DNA of 64,000 bases from Bradyrhizobium sp. MOS002 (GTDB taxonomy: Bacteria > Pseudomonadota > Alphaproteobacteria > Rhizobiales > Xanthobacteraceae): positions 81,814 to 145,813 of the forward strand of contig NZ_PYFX01000013.1 of assembly GCF_003020115.1 (NCBI RefSeq), read 5' to 3'. Both the position numbers and the translations under genes were made by a program. The notes under the pieces were generated by a model that saw nothing but the letters and a program-made list of their open reading frames with translations, ran no database searches and was not told the DNA's origin. Shown here piece after piece: positions 33,021 to 42,270 of this stretch; the stretch's first letter is position 1; every line of letters begins with the position of its first letter.

Positions 33021-33217
33021 AAGGGCGTTCAGGAGGCGTTTCGCCCTCCTCGTTGCGCCGCCTTGGCACAGCCACCGGGCTGCCGCAGCGGGCCGCGGGG
33101 GGGGGAAAGATACGAGATCGGGATCTGCGCCGCGAGACGCTTGGCCCGTTCCGCCAATCGGCCACTGGTCGCCAGGCCGCCATGTCGCGCCTGTTTACTC
33201 AAAAGCCTAGACGCCAA
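33020..33217 (-). pseudogene. Relic of the gene next to MOSC, copy 1
   Basis: On the minus strand, ATSGRLAERAKRLAAQIP matches ATSGRDWADRTKRLAAQVP of the relic at 42640-43090. About 190 central bases are deleted relative to that copy, and a run of nine G interrupts the sequence. Only a fragment survives. The remaining bases to 33517 show no gene. Confidence 0.5.
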
Positions 33218-33517
33218 ACACTCAGTCCGCGCTCGTCTCCCGCAATCCCGGCAGCTCCGAAGAGACCATCGTTTCGGTCAAACCCCGCCATCGAAGCGGC
33301 AAACCGGAGTCAATGAGGGGCAGAATTACAGTCCGAAAGACTGTAGCTTAAGTTCCCGCTAGTCTGCTGCAGCTAAACGATCAAGGCACCATTTTCCCAG
33401 AACGCACCTCGCTTTACGCGTAGGGCGTATTTCCTATCGATTCAAGATGCATGCTTTTGCCAGCCGCCGCCCCGGCAAGTATCCACTCGGAGAGCGTCTG
33501 GCGAGTTCGATGGAGCG

Positions 33518-34621
33518 ATGTGCATGATTGATGTTAGCAATTTGCGTTTCGCGTTATGCAATTTCTTCGTGCTCCTAGTTGAGGATGCGCGAGCAGCAAT
33601 CGATAGACAGCGCCAGGCCGTGTCCGACAGCCTGGGGCGCGCCAGCATAGCAATGCAGCTGCCGGGGCTTAGAGAGGGTAGCTCGCATCCGAGCCTGACT
33701 CGCAGGGCCACTCGGCATTCAATTGCGAAAGCTATCGGACGGCATCTGACGCGTTTGTTGATTCCAGTAGCTATAAGCTTGTCAGCGACTTCCGCGCCGG
33801 CTTTGGAGGTCGTTCATCCCGCCCCGGAATCCGCTGAGGACACGAGATTTGAGTATTACTGGCAGTTGCTCGCTCGCGCCCTAGCCATCACGGAGTCAGA
33901 CTTCGGTCCCTCCGCATTGCACCCGGCCGCATCGGCCATGACCGAACCCCGAGCCATTGAGGAGCTGATGAACGGGTCAGGTAAGATTACCGTGCTGGTG
34001 CACGGCAACGTGGCCGACTACGAGAAACAATTGTTGCCGATCTATTTTCCTCTGGACAAAGGATTGCTGGGCTACCGGGTATTCCTCATCCGGAGCGAAA
34101 CGCAAGCTCGGATGAACTCAGTAAAGGGTCTGAGAGATCTACAACAGCACAGCTTTGGTCAAGGGTCGACCTGGGCAGATGCCACCATTCTGAGGAAGGC
34201 CGGCCTCCCCGTCGTCGAAGGTACGAGCTATGAAGGCCTGTTCTCCATGCTCTCTGCCGGTCGATTCGAACTCTTTTCGCGGGGGGTGGTGGAAATCGGA
34301 GATGAACTTGCGCGCCACAAGTCAGCGCATCCCGAGCTTACCATCGAGCAGGGCTTGCTACTGCACTACCCGCTGACCCGCTATTTCTACGTTTGTCGTT
34401 CCCCGGAAGGCGAGGCGCTGGCGCGGCGAATATCCACCGGACTGGAGCGCATGTTGTCGGACGGGAGCTTTGACAAGATGTTCCAGACCTTCAAAGCGCC
34501 AATCGAAGATCAGATCGGTTTGCGAAACAGGCTGCTTATCGAGATCGACAATCCGCTGCAGACGCCGAAAACCCCGCTTTACCGACCTGAGCTTTGGTAT
34601 GATCCGAGGCGCGACAACTGA
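33518..34621 (+). CDS. Periplasmic substrate-binding-like protein of signalling cluster
   Basis: The 367-residue protein contains a secretory signal (LTRLLIPVAISLSATSAPALE, about residues 87-107) followed by a type-2 binding-protein fold. TEPRAIEELMNGSGKITVLV, GYRVFLIRS, FGQGSTWADATILRKAGLPVV, YEGLFSMLSAGRFELFSRG and a late DGSFDKMFQTF fit the family. The signal lies unusually far from the first ATG, so the true start is probably near 33653 or later. It is followed 23 bases later by a histidine kinase gene. A role as ligand sensor for that kinase is likely. Confidence 0.75.
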   Translation: MCMIDVSNLRFALCNFFVLLVEDARAAIDRQRQAVSDSLGRASIAMQLPGLREGSSHPSLTRRATRHSIAKAIGRHLTRLLIPVAISLSATSAPALEVVHPAPESAEDTRFEYYWQLLARALAITESDFGPSALHPAASAMTEPRAIEELMNGSGKITVLVHGNVADYEKQLLPIYFPLDKGLLGYRVFLIRSETQARMNSVKGLRDLQQHSFGQGSTWADATILRKAGLPVVEGTSYEGLFSMLSAGRFELFSRGVVEIGDELARHKSAHPELTIEQGLLLHYPLTRYFYVCRSPEGEALARRISTGLERMLSDGSFDKMFQTFKAPIEDQIGLRNRLLIEIDNPLQTPKTPLYRPELWYDPRRDN

Positions 34622-34644
34622 GCACTTATCCGGGCGAGGGCCTA

Positions 34645-36558
34645 ATGTTCAACAGCCGGTTATCGCGGTCTCGAGATATGCAGCCGACCCCATACTCTCG
34701 CCTTACCACCCGAATCCTTTTTTGGGTCGTCGCAATCTGCCTATTCATGTTTTCCGCAGTGACTGTCCTGACGGTCGCGCTCGAGCGCAATAGCTTGTAT
34801 CAAAAGGCGCAACGTGATGCGCAGAGCAACGTCACACGCAACTTCGCGGCCATTTCCAGCGGACTCTGGAATTTCGACACCACCGGACTGAAGGCTGCCT
34901 TACAAGGCCTCACCCAATCCGGCTCCATCATCCGGGCAGAAGTTCTCAACGGCCGGCAGCAAGTTGCCTCCGTACAAAGAGAGCACAGTGATGCACCGGA
35001 CTTCGAATGGGAAGCGCCGCTGTTTGGTCCCGACGGATCCGAGAAAATTGGGACGTTAAAAATCTCCGAATCCTATAAGGACCTTCGAGATCTGTTCACG
35101 AAAAACTTGGCTACGGAACTCGTGGCTGAGTTGGTCAAAATTGGTGGGATGGCAGCACTGCTATTCATCATCATCTACAGTTTGATCACCCGTCACTTGC
35201 AAACCCTCGCGCACGATGTTTTGGAACTAAAACCCGGAGCGCCAGTCGGCTCGATCAGCTTGCATCGGAGGAAATTTCATAACGACGAGCTTGATACGCT
35301 TGTGGGATCAATCAATCGCTTTCGTGAAGAACGCGCGGAAGCAGAGGATGCACTTCAGGCGGACATAGCCATGCGCAAACTCGTTGAAGAGGCGTTGCAG
35401 GAAAGCGAAGCACGCCTGCGCTCGAGCGAAGAGCGCCTCAAGCTTGCTATCGACGCGGCTAAGCTTGGCATCTGGGACTGGGACATCGAACGGGATCGAC
35501 TGGTCTGGGACGATTCGATGCACCGACTCTATGGAATTCCGCCTGGCGGATTCGGGGGCGCTTTCGATACTTGGTGGTCCTACGTGATGCGGGAGGACGT
35601 TACGCAAGCGCAGTTCGATCTTGATGCGGCCCTTCGCGGCGAACGCGAGTACTCGTCAGAATTCAGAGTGCAGCGGGCCGACGGGAGTATCCGCGTTATT
35701 CGCGGTGTTGCGCATATGATTCGCAACAGCGACGGAACACCCGTTCGCATGGTCGGCATCAATAGAGATGTGACAGACCTTATCAACGCCGAGCGCGAAC
35801 GCGACCGAGCGACCGAAGAAGTACAAGCTGCTCAGGCCGAGCTTGCCCAAGTGGCGCGACTCACGACCATGGGCGAGCTCGCCGCATCCATCGCTCACGA
35901 GGTCAGTCAGCCGCTCGCCGCCGTTGTCTCTTATGGCAATGGAGCGCTTCGGTGGCTGGGCCACGTCCCGCCCGATCTGGGCGAAGCAAAAGCTGCAATT
36001 GAAGGTGTTGTCGAAGCTGGAAATCATGCTGGAGCGGTGTTGGCCCGTATTCGGGAGCTGGTCAAAAACCGCAAGCCGGAATACGAAGCTCTCGATGTCA
36101 ACCAGGCGATTGAGGACGTTCTCGGCCTTACCGGGGGCGCTCTGCGTGCCCGCTCAGTGCTGGTCCAGAGTTCGTTGTCGGGCGGCCTCCCAGCCGTTTT
36201 GGGAGATCGGATCCAGCTGCAGCAGGTCATAATGAACTTGGCCATCAATGCAGCCGATGCGATGGAATCAGTGAATGACCGTGCTCGAGTCCTGCGAATT
36301 GGCTCGAAGGTCACCGCCGAAGGACTTGTTCAAGTCACGATCGCGGATTGCGGCACCGGGATAGAAGAAGGGATTCGTGAACGCATCTTCCAACCGCTAT
36401 TTACCACCAAATCCCATGGCATGGGCATGGGGCTGTCGATCTGTCGCAGCATCATCGAGGCACACCGAGGCAAGCTCTGGACGTCCCCCGTGGCGCCGCA
36501 TGGTACTGAATTCAAATTCACGGTGCCCGCCTGCAATCGGGATTCGGAAGCAGCATGA
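34645..36558 (+). CDS. Membrane sensor histidine kinase with PAS domain
   Basis: The 637-residue kinase has TM1 at about 24-45, a periplasmic domain (46-165), TM2 (166-182), HAMP-like linker and coiled coil (190-265). The PAS domain is at 262-380 (KLAIDAAKLGIWDWD, GINRDVTDL). The dimerisation helix has phospho-acceptor His418 (ASIAHEVSQPLAA). The ATPase domain has N box NLAINAADAM, G1 DCGTGI, F box PLFTTK and G2 GMGMGLSI. The periplasmic part could touch the binding protein encoded just upstream. It is followed by a FixJ-type regulator. Confidence 0.93.
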   Translation: MFNSRLSRSRDMQPTPYSRLTTRILFWVVAICLFMFSAVTVLTVALERNSLYQKAQRDAQSNVTRNFAAISSGLWNFDTTGLKAALQGLTQSGSIIRAEVLNGRQQVASVQREHSDAPDFEWEAPLFGPDGSEKIGTLKISESYKDLRDLFTKNLATELVAELVKIGGMAALLFIIIYSLITRHLQTLAHDVLELKPGAPVGSISLHRRKFHNDELDTLVGSINRFREERAEAEDALQADIAMRKLVEEALQESEARLRSSEERLKLAIDAAKLGIWDWDIERDRLVWDDSMHRLYGIPPGGFGGAFDTWWSYVMREDVTQAQFDLDAALRGEREYSSEFRVQRADGSIRVIRGVAHMIRNSDGTPVRMVGINRDVTDLINAERERDRATEEVQAAQAELAQVARLTTMGELAASIAHEVSQPLAAVVSYGNGALRWLGHVPPDLGEAKAAIEGVVEAGNHAGAVLARIRELVKNRKPEYEALDVNQAIEDVLGLTGGALRARSVLVQSSLSGGLPAVLGDRIQLQQVIMNLAINAADAMESVNDRARVLRIGSKVTAEGLVQVTIADCGTGIEEGIRERIFQPLFTTKSHGMGMGLSICRSIIEAHRGKLWTSPVAPHGTEFKFTVPACNRDSEAA

Positions 36559-36666
36559 TTTACGCGGCTGCTTTGCGCGTGACGGTAGTTTACGGCGGCG
36601 CCTCACGAACCTTATGATGGGCGTGTTCGCGTTGGGATGCCCGTTCACGCCACTGAGGCCGGTCGA

Positions 36667-37302
36667 ATGAAGAGCGACAATCCTGGAAAACCGATCGTAT
36701 TTGTCGTGGACGATGATCCGCTTGTTCGGGGATCTGTATCCAGCCTTCTCCGCTCGGTCGGCTGGGACGCTCGGGTTTTCGCCTCAACGTCGGAGTTCCT
36801 AGCGGAACAGCGGCCGGCGCTTCCGAGCTGTTTGGTGTTGGACGTGAGGCTACCAGGCGTGAGCGGTCTCGATTTTCAGGCCGAGCTCTCGAAAAGCGAT
36901 ATTCGAGTACCCATCATTTTCCTGACCGGACACGGGGACATCCCCATGACTGTCAGGGCCATGAAGGCCGGCGCGGTGGAATTCCTGACCAAACCCTTTC
37001 GCGAACAAGACCTGCTGGACGCTGTCAAGCTTGCGCTGGAACGGGATCAAAGCCGCATCGAAGCGGACAGAGCCAGCCTAGTGTTGAAGTCACGTCTAGA
37101 AACTTTGACCGAGCGAGAGCGAGATATAATGGGCCTCGTCACGTCGGGGCTGATGAACAAACAGGTAGCCGGAAAAGTCAACCTGAGTGAGATTACGGTC
37201 AAAGTCCACCGTGGGCGTATCATGCAGAAGATGGGCGCTAAGACGCTGGCTGATCTGGTGCGGATGGCTGAAGCGTTGAACATCCGCCCTCCGGGATCAT
37301 AG
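36667..37302 (+). CDS. FixJ/NarL-type response regulator
   Basis: The 211-residue regulator has a receiver domain with FVVDDDPLVR, phospho-acceptor Asp in CLVLDVRLPG, Thr in FLTGHGD and Lys in FLTKPF. The LuxR-type helix-turn-helix has LTERERDIMGLV, GLMNKQVAGKVNLSEITVKVHRGRIMQKM. It lies 108 bases behind the histidine kinase gene, its probable phosphodonor. The start ATG 36667 (MKSDNPGK) is preferred. Probable transcription activator. Confidence 0.93.
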   Translation: MKSDNPGKPIVFVVDDDPLVRGSVSSLLRSVGWDARVFASTSEFLAEQRPALPSCLVLDVRLPGVSGLDFQAELSKSDIRVPIIFLTGHGDIPMTVRAMKAGAVEFLTKPFREQDLLDAVKLALERDQSRIEADRASLVLKSRLETLTERERDIMGLVTSGLMNKQVAGKVNLSEITVKVHRGRIMQKMGAKTLADLVRMAEALNIRPPGS

Positions 37303-37399
37303 AGCTCGATACTCAAGTATACTTACTTAAACCGGCTGCATGGCCGAGAATGGCGATTCGAACGAGGCGTTCGGTCCCCAATTGCCCTAGGATAACTGC

Positions 37400-37795
37400 T
37401 TGCCAAGGAAAACCCTTATTTCGGTCGTGGACGATGACGGTCTCGTCCGAGAATCCACGAAGGGACTCCTTCGATCGATGGGCTACGATGCGGAAACATT
37501 TACTTCCGCCGAGGAGTATCTGCATTCGGGCTCGCCCGCAGCTACTGCTTGTTTGATTTCAGACGTGCAAATGCCCGGCATTGGTGGTGCAGAGTTTCAG
37601 GCTCAGCTTGCGGCTGAGGGATATCACACGCCCATCATCTTCATTACGGCATTTCCCGACCAGGACCTTCGTGCCCGCGTCATGAAGGCCGGTGCCTTTG
37701 GCTTCCTGACCAAGCCGTTCAGTGACGAGAGCCTGATCAAGTGCTTGGATAGTGCGCTGCTCCGCAGCAGGACTGATCCAAGCCTACAATCATAA
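37400..37795 (+). CDS. Single-domain response regulator
   Basis: The 131-residue protein is a receiver with no output domain. It has SVVDDDGLVRES, phospho-acceptor Asp in CLISDVQMPG, Thr in FITAFPD and Lys in FLTKPF. All key residues are present. The start appears to be TTG at 37400. Lone receivers of this kind often act as phosphate sinks or competitors for the FixJ-type regulator of the same cluster. Confidence 0.88.
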   Translation: MPRKTLISVVDDDGLVRESTKGLLRSMGYDAETFTSAEEYLHSGSPAATACLISDVQMPGIGGAEFQAQLAAEGYHTPIIFITAFPDQDLRARVMKAGAFGFLTKPFSDESLIKCLDSALLRSRTDPSLQS

Positions 37796-37977
37796 TTTTA
37801 GGTCATCAGCAAAAACTCGTGGGTGCGCCGTCGCGGCGCGCGCCGGCGAATATACTCACGTATCGCGTTCTATCTCTTGGGACACTCAGGTTTGCGCAAT
37901 TCGCAATGTATGCTGACTCGAGTGGAGGCACTCATATCGCGGACTCTTGGAAGACCGCTTCAACAGGGGAAGAGATC

Positions 37978-38175
37978 ATGGCCTATGGCGCGTCAAACTC
38001 TGTTCACCGCTACAATTCGCCGTTCGAATCCAAAGAGTTCTGCAATGCGTCGAGCATGCAAGAATGGATTCCCGATACACTTCTGAACTCCGCATCGGCT
38101 CAAGGCGAGATCGAGATTCAACGAAGAATGGATCGGCTCTTGCGCGAATGCCTCACGCGCAGGGCAGCCCAGTAG
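37978..38175 (+). CDS. Small protein of unknown function
   Basis: The 65-residue protein MAYGASNSVHRYNSPFESKE is hydrophilic and ends RMDRLLRECLTRRAAQ. GGGGAAGAG precedes the ATG with suitable spacing. It sits between two receiver genes in the same direction. No family recognised. Confidence 0.4.
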   Translation: MAYGASNSVHRYNSPFESKEFCNASSMQEWIPDTLLNSASAQGEIEIQRRMDRLLRECLTRRAAQ

Positions 38176-38249
38176 ACTACATAGCCAGGGGTACTTACCC
38201 TCGAGTCCGAGGCCAACAAGTCGTTCTAAACGCAACTTATGCGAACACA

Positions 38250-38999
38250 ATGGAGGGGCTCTTGCGCGGCGTCGTACACATTGTTGATGGTGATGCATCC
38301 TTCCGGACGACCATCCAACGTCGTCTAGAACTCGCCGGTTACGAAGTCGAGACATACGCTTCGGCTCATCAACTGCTCAAGCAAGTGCCCGACGAATGCG
38401 TTTCGTGTTGTATTCTCCTGGAACTGCGCATACCCGGGATGGACGGTCCTGCCCTTCAGTCCCGGCTAAATGAACTCGGCTCGACGGTCCCAATTATTTT
38501 TGTGGCCGCTAATCCAGATATCCCGACAACGGTGCGAGCCATCAAGGCGGGGGCGGAGGATTTTCTGATCAAGCCTGTCTCAGCCGAAATACTTTTGGCG
38601 GCAGTCGAAAAAGCGCTGTTACGTCATCAAGGCAGCCGCATGCTGAAAAGTCGGCGCGAAAAGGACGAGGCGTGTGTTGCTGCATTGACGCCGCGCGAGC
38701 GGCAAGTCTTCGGACTTGTTGTTTGCGGCCAGCTCAACAAGCAGATCGCCTACGAGCTAGGTTGCACGCTGCGTACAATCAAAGCGCATCGCCACAGGGT
38801 CATGGAAAAGCTGCAGGCTAGATCTTTGGCCGAACTTGTGTCGCTTGCAGAACGGGTCGGGTTTCTTAGTTCCGCCGCGGGTCGGGAGCCCCAGGACATC
38901 AAGTTCAACTCAGTTACCCTTGTGGCCAGAACTGCGGTGCGATCTGATGCGCACCGCACGACTAGAGAGAACAAACAGCTACTCGACGCTCGATTGTAA
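38250..38999 (+). CDS. FixJ-type regulator with pseudo-receiver domain
   Basis: The 249-residue regulator has a LuxR-type helix-turn-helix: LTPRERQVFGLVVCGQLNKQ and GCTLRTIKAHRHRVMEKL. Its receiver fold is intact, but the phospho-acceptor Asp is Glu58 (CCILLELRIPG), the switch Thr is Ala86 (FVAANPD) and the first acidic pair reads VDGD. Lys108 remains. It therefore probably cannot be phosphorylated. Glu may mimic the active state. A tail of about 45 residues after the helix-turn-helix is extra compared with FixJ. It closes the signalling cluster. Confidence 0.88.
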   Translation: MEGLLRGVVHIVDGDASFRTTIQRRLELAGYEVETYASAHQLLKQVPDECVSCCILLELRIPGMDGPALQSRLNELGSTVPIIFVAANPDIPTTVRAIKAGAEDFLIKPVSAEILLAAVEKALLRHQGSRMLKSRREKDEACVAALTPRERQVFGLVVCGQLNKQIAYELGCTLRTIKAHRHRVMEKLQARSLAELVSLAERVGFLSSAAGREPQDIKFNSVTLVARTAVRSDAHRTTRENKQLLDARL

Positions 39000-39061
39000 G
39001 ATGCGGTTGCTGCGGCAAAGTTCTTCAAGCCGCCCGTTAGTGCAAACCTAAGGGACAGCAG

Positions 39062-39439
39062 ATGGTTCCCACATCACCCGAGCCGCACTCCTTAAGACAA
39101 GCGGCACAAAAGTTCAGAGCACGCGCAAAAGAATGTCGCATTCTTGCTGCGATGACGGAGGAGCCTAGCAGAAGCGGCTTCCTGGAGGTTGCTCGTGCTT
39201 ATGATAGGCTGGCTCTAGAATACGGGTCTCGCCCCAAGACGCGAAGCGTGAGTCCGGCAACTGTAGCATTTTATATTCCGAAGGGAATGGTGGCGGTGAA
39301 TGTCACGCGATGGCTGTCTCGATTGGTTGTTAAGATGTCCGCGCGGGAGTCTTTGGTCGGTCGGTCAGCCTCAGCGCGGCGACAGCACATGCGATGGCTG
39401 AAAAATGCAAGCGAGCAGGTCCTCGTTCATCCCACTTGA
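39062..39439 (+). CDS. Hypothetical protein
   Basis: The 125-residue protein opens with a helical stretch FRARAKECRILAAMTEEPSR and VARAYDRLALEYGSR. This recalls short proteins common in Bradyrhizobium, which usually end near here. The second half (FYIPKGMVAVNVTRWLSRLV) looks unrelated, so a frameshift or fusion may have extended the frame. Function unknown. Confidence 0.5.
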   Translation: MVPTSPEPHSLRQAAQKFRARAKECRILAAMTEEPSRSGFLEVARAYDRLALEYGSRPKTRSVSPATVAFYIPKGMVAVNVTRWLSRLVVKMSARESLVGRSASARRQHMRWLKNASEQVLVHPT

Positions 39440-39846
39440 CCGAACTGGTCAGCCTCACGTCGCACCGCCGAGCATCTTCTCGACCTTGTTGCACCGGCTA
39501 AGCGCAAGGATGGGCGAAGGTCCGGGCTCGCATCCTTGCTACAGGAGCATCTCCGCTCCCGCTGACCGAGCAGAAGCGGCTGGACCCCACCGCATGCACG
39601 AGTGGCCTCAGTTCTCCACCAACCCACCGGATTTGACGGTGGCAGCCCAGCAGCCAAGAGGCACCCGCTCAAACTGATCAGCTCCCCTCCAATAGATCCG
39701 ATCGGCGAGCGGAAACCAGTCGGTACCGCCCTGGAAAGCACGCCAGTTCGGCCGCCGCGCTGCTGGTCAGCGTCGGGGGAAATTCCGAGTAGGTCGCGGC
39801 CAACCCACACTTAGCATTTCGAGATGAACTGCTGACTAACCGACCG
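39440..39846. other. Intergenic region, nothing recognised
   Basis: These 407 bases contain short overlapping frames in several registers, but none with family-like features, a ribosome site or a hairpin worth naming. Confidence 0.5.
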
Positions 39847-40827
39847 TCAAGGATTGCGCCGCGAGAACGAGATCGCGTAGGCGCCGTTGCGGACATCGAC
39901 CATCGGATCGTCGGACTGCTCGATCCCGTCGGTGAGTTGACCCGGCAGGAACAGGAGCTTCTTTTGCGCCTCCTCACTGTTCGCCACGGCTTTGTCGATC
40001 GTCAGCACGCCAAGCTCGACCAGCTTGCGATCATCAGGCCAGGGCTTCGATGGGTCGTTGGTGGAGTCGCCCTCGGCAGCGAGTTGAGCCTTGAACCGGA
40101 AGGTCACCGGCCCCTGCTTCAATCGTGAGGGCAGCTCCTCCATCAGGAAGTCCGGCGTCATCTTCGCAGCCTCCGGCTTGTCCAGGTGCACGAGCTTCTC
40201 GGGAATCATCTGGTAGCGGACGGCCTGTCGCTGACCACCTTTGTTGACGAACACAAACGCATTGATGCCGAAGTAGGCCTCGTTAGCAAAGCTGTTCGGC
40301 GTGGCGACCGTGGCGAAGGCAGCTGGGACAGTGGGGTGGCTTGCCACGAACTGCTCAAACTTCGTCGGCTTGGCCGCGTCGGGCGGGCTCTGTGCGATTG
40401 CGACGAGCAGGTCGCGAAATTCCTCGCTGGTCGCGACGGGGAAGAATTTTAGCGAATTGATCACGATGTCCGTGTCGCTGCCGTCGGGCAGGTGAAATTT
40501 CACCGAGATGCCATGCGGATTGGCGTCATCCGATCCGTCGGGCAGATTTGGTACTCCCGTGGAGTCCGAGAACCGCACCGTCACCGGGATGTCGGTGCCG
40601 CGGAAATGCACGGCCTTGCTCAAGCCGGCAGCTTCCGGAGATGCCTTAAACTTCCCCTCGGCCACGACCCCCTTGGCGTGATTGGCACGGAATCCAGCGT
40701 GGACGCCGAATACCTTGTTCATCTGGTTGACGATCTGCTCCTCGACCGGCGCGTCCTCCGCTCGGGTGACAGCGGGCAAGGCCAGGCCAAACGTGACCAG
40801 CGCGGCGACGAAGTTGCGGTTCATCAT
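39847..40827 (-). CDS. Catalase-family peroxidase, periplasmic (SrpA-like)
   Basis: The 326-residue protein starts with a signal peptide (FVAALVTFGLALPAVTRA). It has the minimal catalase core seen in SrpA/KatA-like proteins: GFRANHAKGVVAEGKF with the distal His, VRFSDSTGVPNLPDGSDDANPHGISVKF, and AYFGINAFVFVNKGGQRQAVRYQ with the proximal Tyr/Arg region. Full catalases are about 480 residues, so this is the short peroxidase type. It probably removes peroxide in the periplasm. The start is ATG 40827 or 40824. Confidence 0.88.
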   Translation of the reverse strand: MMNRNFVAALVTFGLALPAVTRAEDAPVEEQIVNQMNKVFGVHAGFRANHAKGVVAEGKFKASPEAAGLSKAVHFRGTDIPVTVRFSDSTGVPNLPDGSDDANPHGISVKFHLPDGSDTDIVINSLKFFPVATSEEFRDLLVAIAQSPPDAAKPTKFEQFVASHPTVPAAFATVATPNSFANEAYFGINAFVFVNKGGQRQAVRYQMIPEKLVHLDKPEAAKMTPDFLMEELPSRLKQGPVTFRFKAQLAAEGDSTNDPSKPWPDDRKLVELGVLTIDKAVANSEEAQKKLLFLPGQLTDGIEQSDDPMVDVRNGAYAISFSRRNP

Positions 40828-41093
40828 CAGCGGCTTCTCCTCTAACGGATATTGCAGCATAGCAGCATAGCTAAGCAGACCAACAGGGGCCCTGTAACTC
40901 TAACGGACCTTTGACTGGTTGGCCCCGTCCTGTCGCGTAAGCTCAGCATGAGCGCACTGGGACGCACCGGCGATCACGGATCTGGGTGCGTCCCTGGCGC
41001 GGCTTGTTGGCTGCCACACAATTGAGGGGGGCCGAACGCAAAACCCTTTAGGTGTCTTACGGACGCAATCGTCCAAAATGTCGAGGGACAACT

Positions 41094-41807
41094 ATGTTTG
41101 CCAGAATGACTATTGTGAGTGTCATTGCTTGCACTGCGGCCGCATTAACCGCGATTGACGCGTCTTCTTTAGGAGGGCCCGAGTTCTTTCTCCCCCTCGA
41201 TGACGCGGCACAGGTTGCGGCACGAAACGTCTCGGTGAAGGCGGTCGATTACCGGGGCAGTCCGGCGCTCGAGGTTCGCCGCCTTGTCTCGGGCGCTGCT
41301 CCGGACATAGACACCTTTGCTTTCGTGCCCAGCTTTGACTTTCATAACGGCACCATCGAGATCGAACTTGCCGGTAGCCCACTTCCTGACGCGCCTCCAG
41401 GAGCGCGCGGATTCGTCGGGGTGGTGTTTCGGGTTCAGACAAGTGATGGGTCCTTTGCCACCGAGGGCATTTACGTGCGCCCGACCAACGGCCGTGCGGA
41501 GGACCAAGTTCGGCGCAATCACTCAACGCAGTACTTCGCCTATCCAGGTTACGACTTTGCTCGCCTCCGCCGCGAGGCACCGGGCCAATACGAGTCCTAC
41601 GTCGACTTGAGTCCGGGCGAATGGACGCCGGTGCGCATCGAGGTAAAAGATAACACCGCAAGGCTGTTTGTGGGCGATGCTTCGCAACCAGCTTTGATCG
41701 TCAACGATCTGAAGCACGGACCGGACGCGCACGGCAGCGTTGGGCTCTATGTCGACAACGGCACTGATGGGCATTTTCGGAAGCTCCGCGTCCGGCGTAC
41801 GAACTGA
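41094..41807 (+). CDS. Secreted LamG/concanavalin-like fold protein
   Basis: The 237-residue protein has a signal peptide (MFARMTIVSVIACTAAALTA) and a beta-sandwich pattern: FHNGTIEIELAGSPLPDAPPGARGFVGVVFRV, EGIYVRPTNGRA, WTPVRIEVKDNTARLFV and GSVGLYVDNGTDGHFRKLRV. This matches DUF1080/laminin-G-like carbohydrate-binding proteins. No catalytic residue is identified. A sugar-binding periplasmic or surface role is plausible. Confidence 0.7.
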   Translation: MFARMTIVSVIACTAAALTAIDASSLGGPEFFLPLDDAAQVAARNVSVKAVDYRGSPALEVRRLVSGAAPDIDTFAFVPSFDFHNGTIEIELAGSPLPDAPPGARGFVGVVFRVQTSDGSFATEGIYVRPTNGRAEDQVRRNHSTQYFAYPGYDFARLRREAPGQYESYVDLSPGEWTPVRIEVKDNTARLFVGDASQPALIVNDLKHGPDAHGSVGLYVDNGTDGHFRKLRVRRTN

Positions 41808-41872
41808 CCTGTGGAAGTTGATACATCACCCTCCCTATTGCTCCGTTGCCAAAGAGCGCCTCAGCCGCCCTG

Positions 41873-42022
41873 ATGTCTGCTTTCGCTGGGATTGTGTTGG
41901 CAGCTCGGTACGGCGGCGAGGAGTTCGCGCTTTTGCTGCCCAACACCGGCGCGGAGGGGTGCGTCGAGGTGAGTGAGCGAGTTCGGAAGGCGTTGCGCGA
42001 ACTCAGCATGCTGCACGTGTGA
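41873..42022 (+). pseudogene. GGDEF domain fragment
   Basis: The 49-residue frame holds ARYGGEEFALLLPNTGAEG, the active-site loop of diguanylate cyclases (GGEEF), and the helix SERVRKALREL. Both the front and the end of the domain are missing. The fragment ends exactly where the left inverted repeat of the element at 42018 begins, so that insertion cut the gene. Confidence 0.75.
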
Positions 42023-42203
42023 AAAAGCACCGAAGTGGGACCCGGCTACGTGGAAGCCAACCTGTTGATCTAGTTCGTGAACTGACAGGCAACCTGGGTC
42101 CCGATCGGCACCGATCCGGACCCCACCCCGAGCGAATTTCCTTGTGCTACATCAAAGCATTGCGGTCGTCTCAGTGGGGGTCCCACTTCGGTGCTTATTC
42201 ACA
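42018..42203. mobile_element. 186-base inverted-repeat element (MITE-like or IS remnant)
   Basis: The left end TGTGAAAAAGCACCGAAGTG and the inverse complement of the right end (TGTGAATAAGCACCGAAGTG) match at 19 of 20 positions and continue for GGACCC. No transposase remains inside. TGTG ends with long repeats recall IS21-family termini. It could be a mobile miniature element or an internally deleted IS. It truncates a GGDEF gene on the left and lies 67 bases before a beheaded MOSC gene on the right. Confidence 0.75.
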
Positions 42204-42270
42204 CTCACGAACCCAGTCCTCTTTGCATAACTCGAAAGCTTCTGAGAAATTCTTTGCTTCGAAGGCTCTC

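Noticed and set aside
42019..42270. 84 codons in frame upstream of MOSC copy 2
   Set aside because: This part is translation through the inverted-repeat element and its flank, not part of the MOSC protein.
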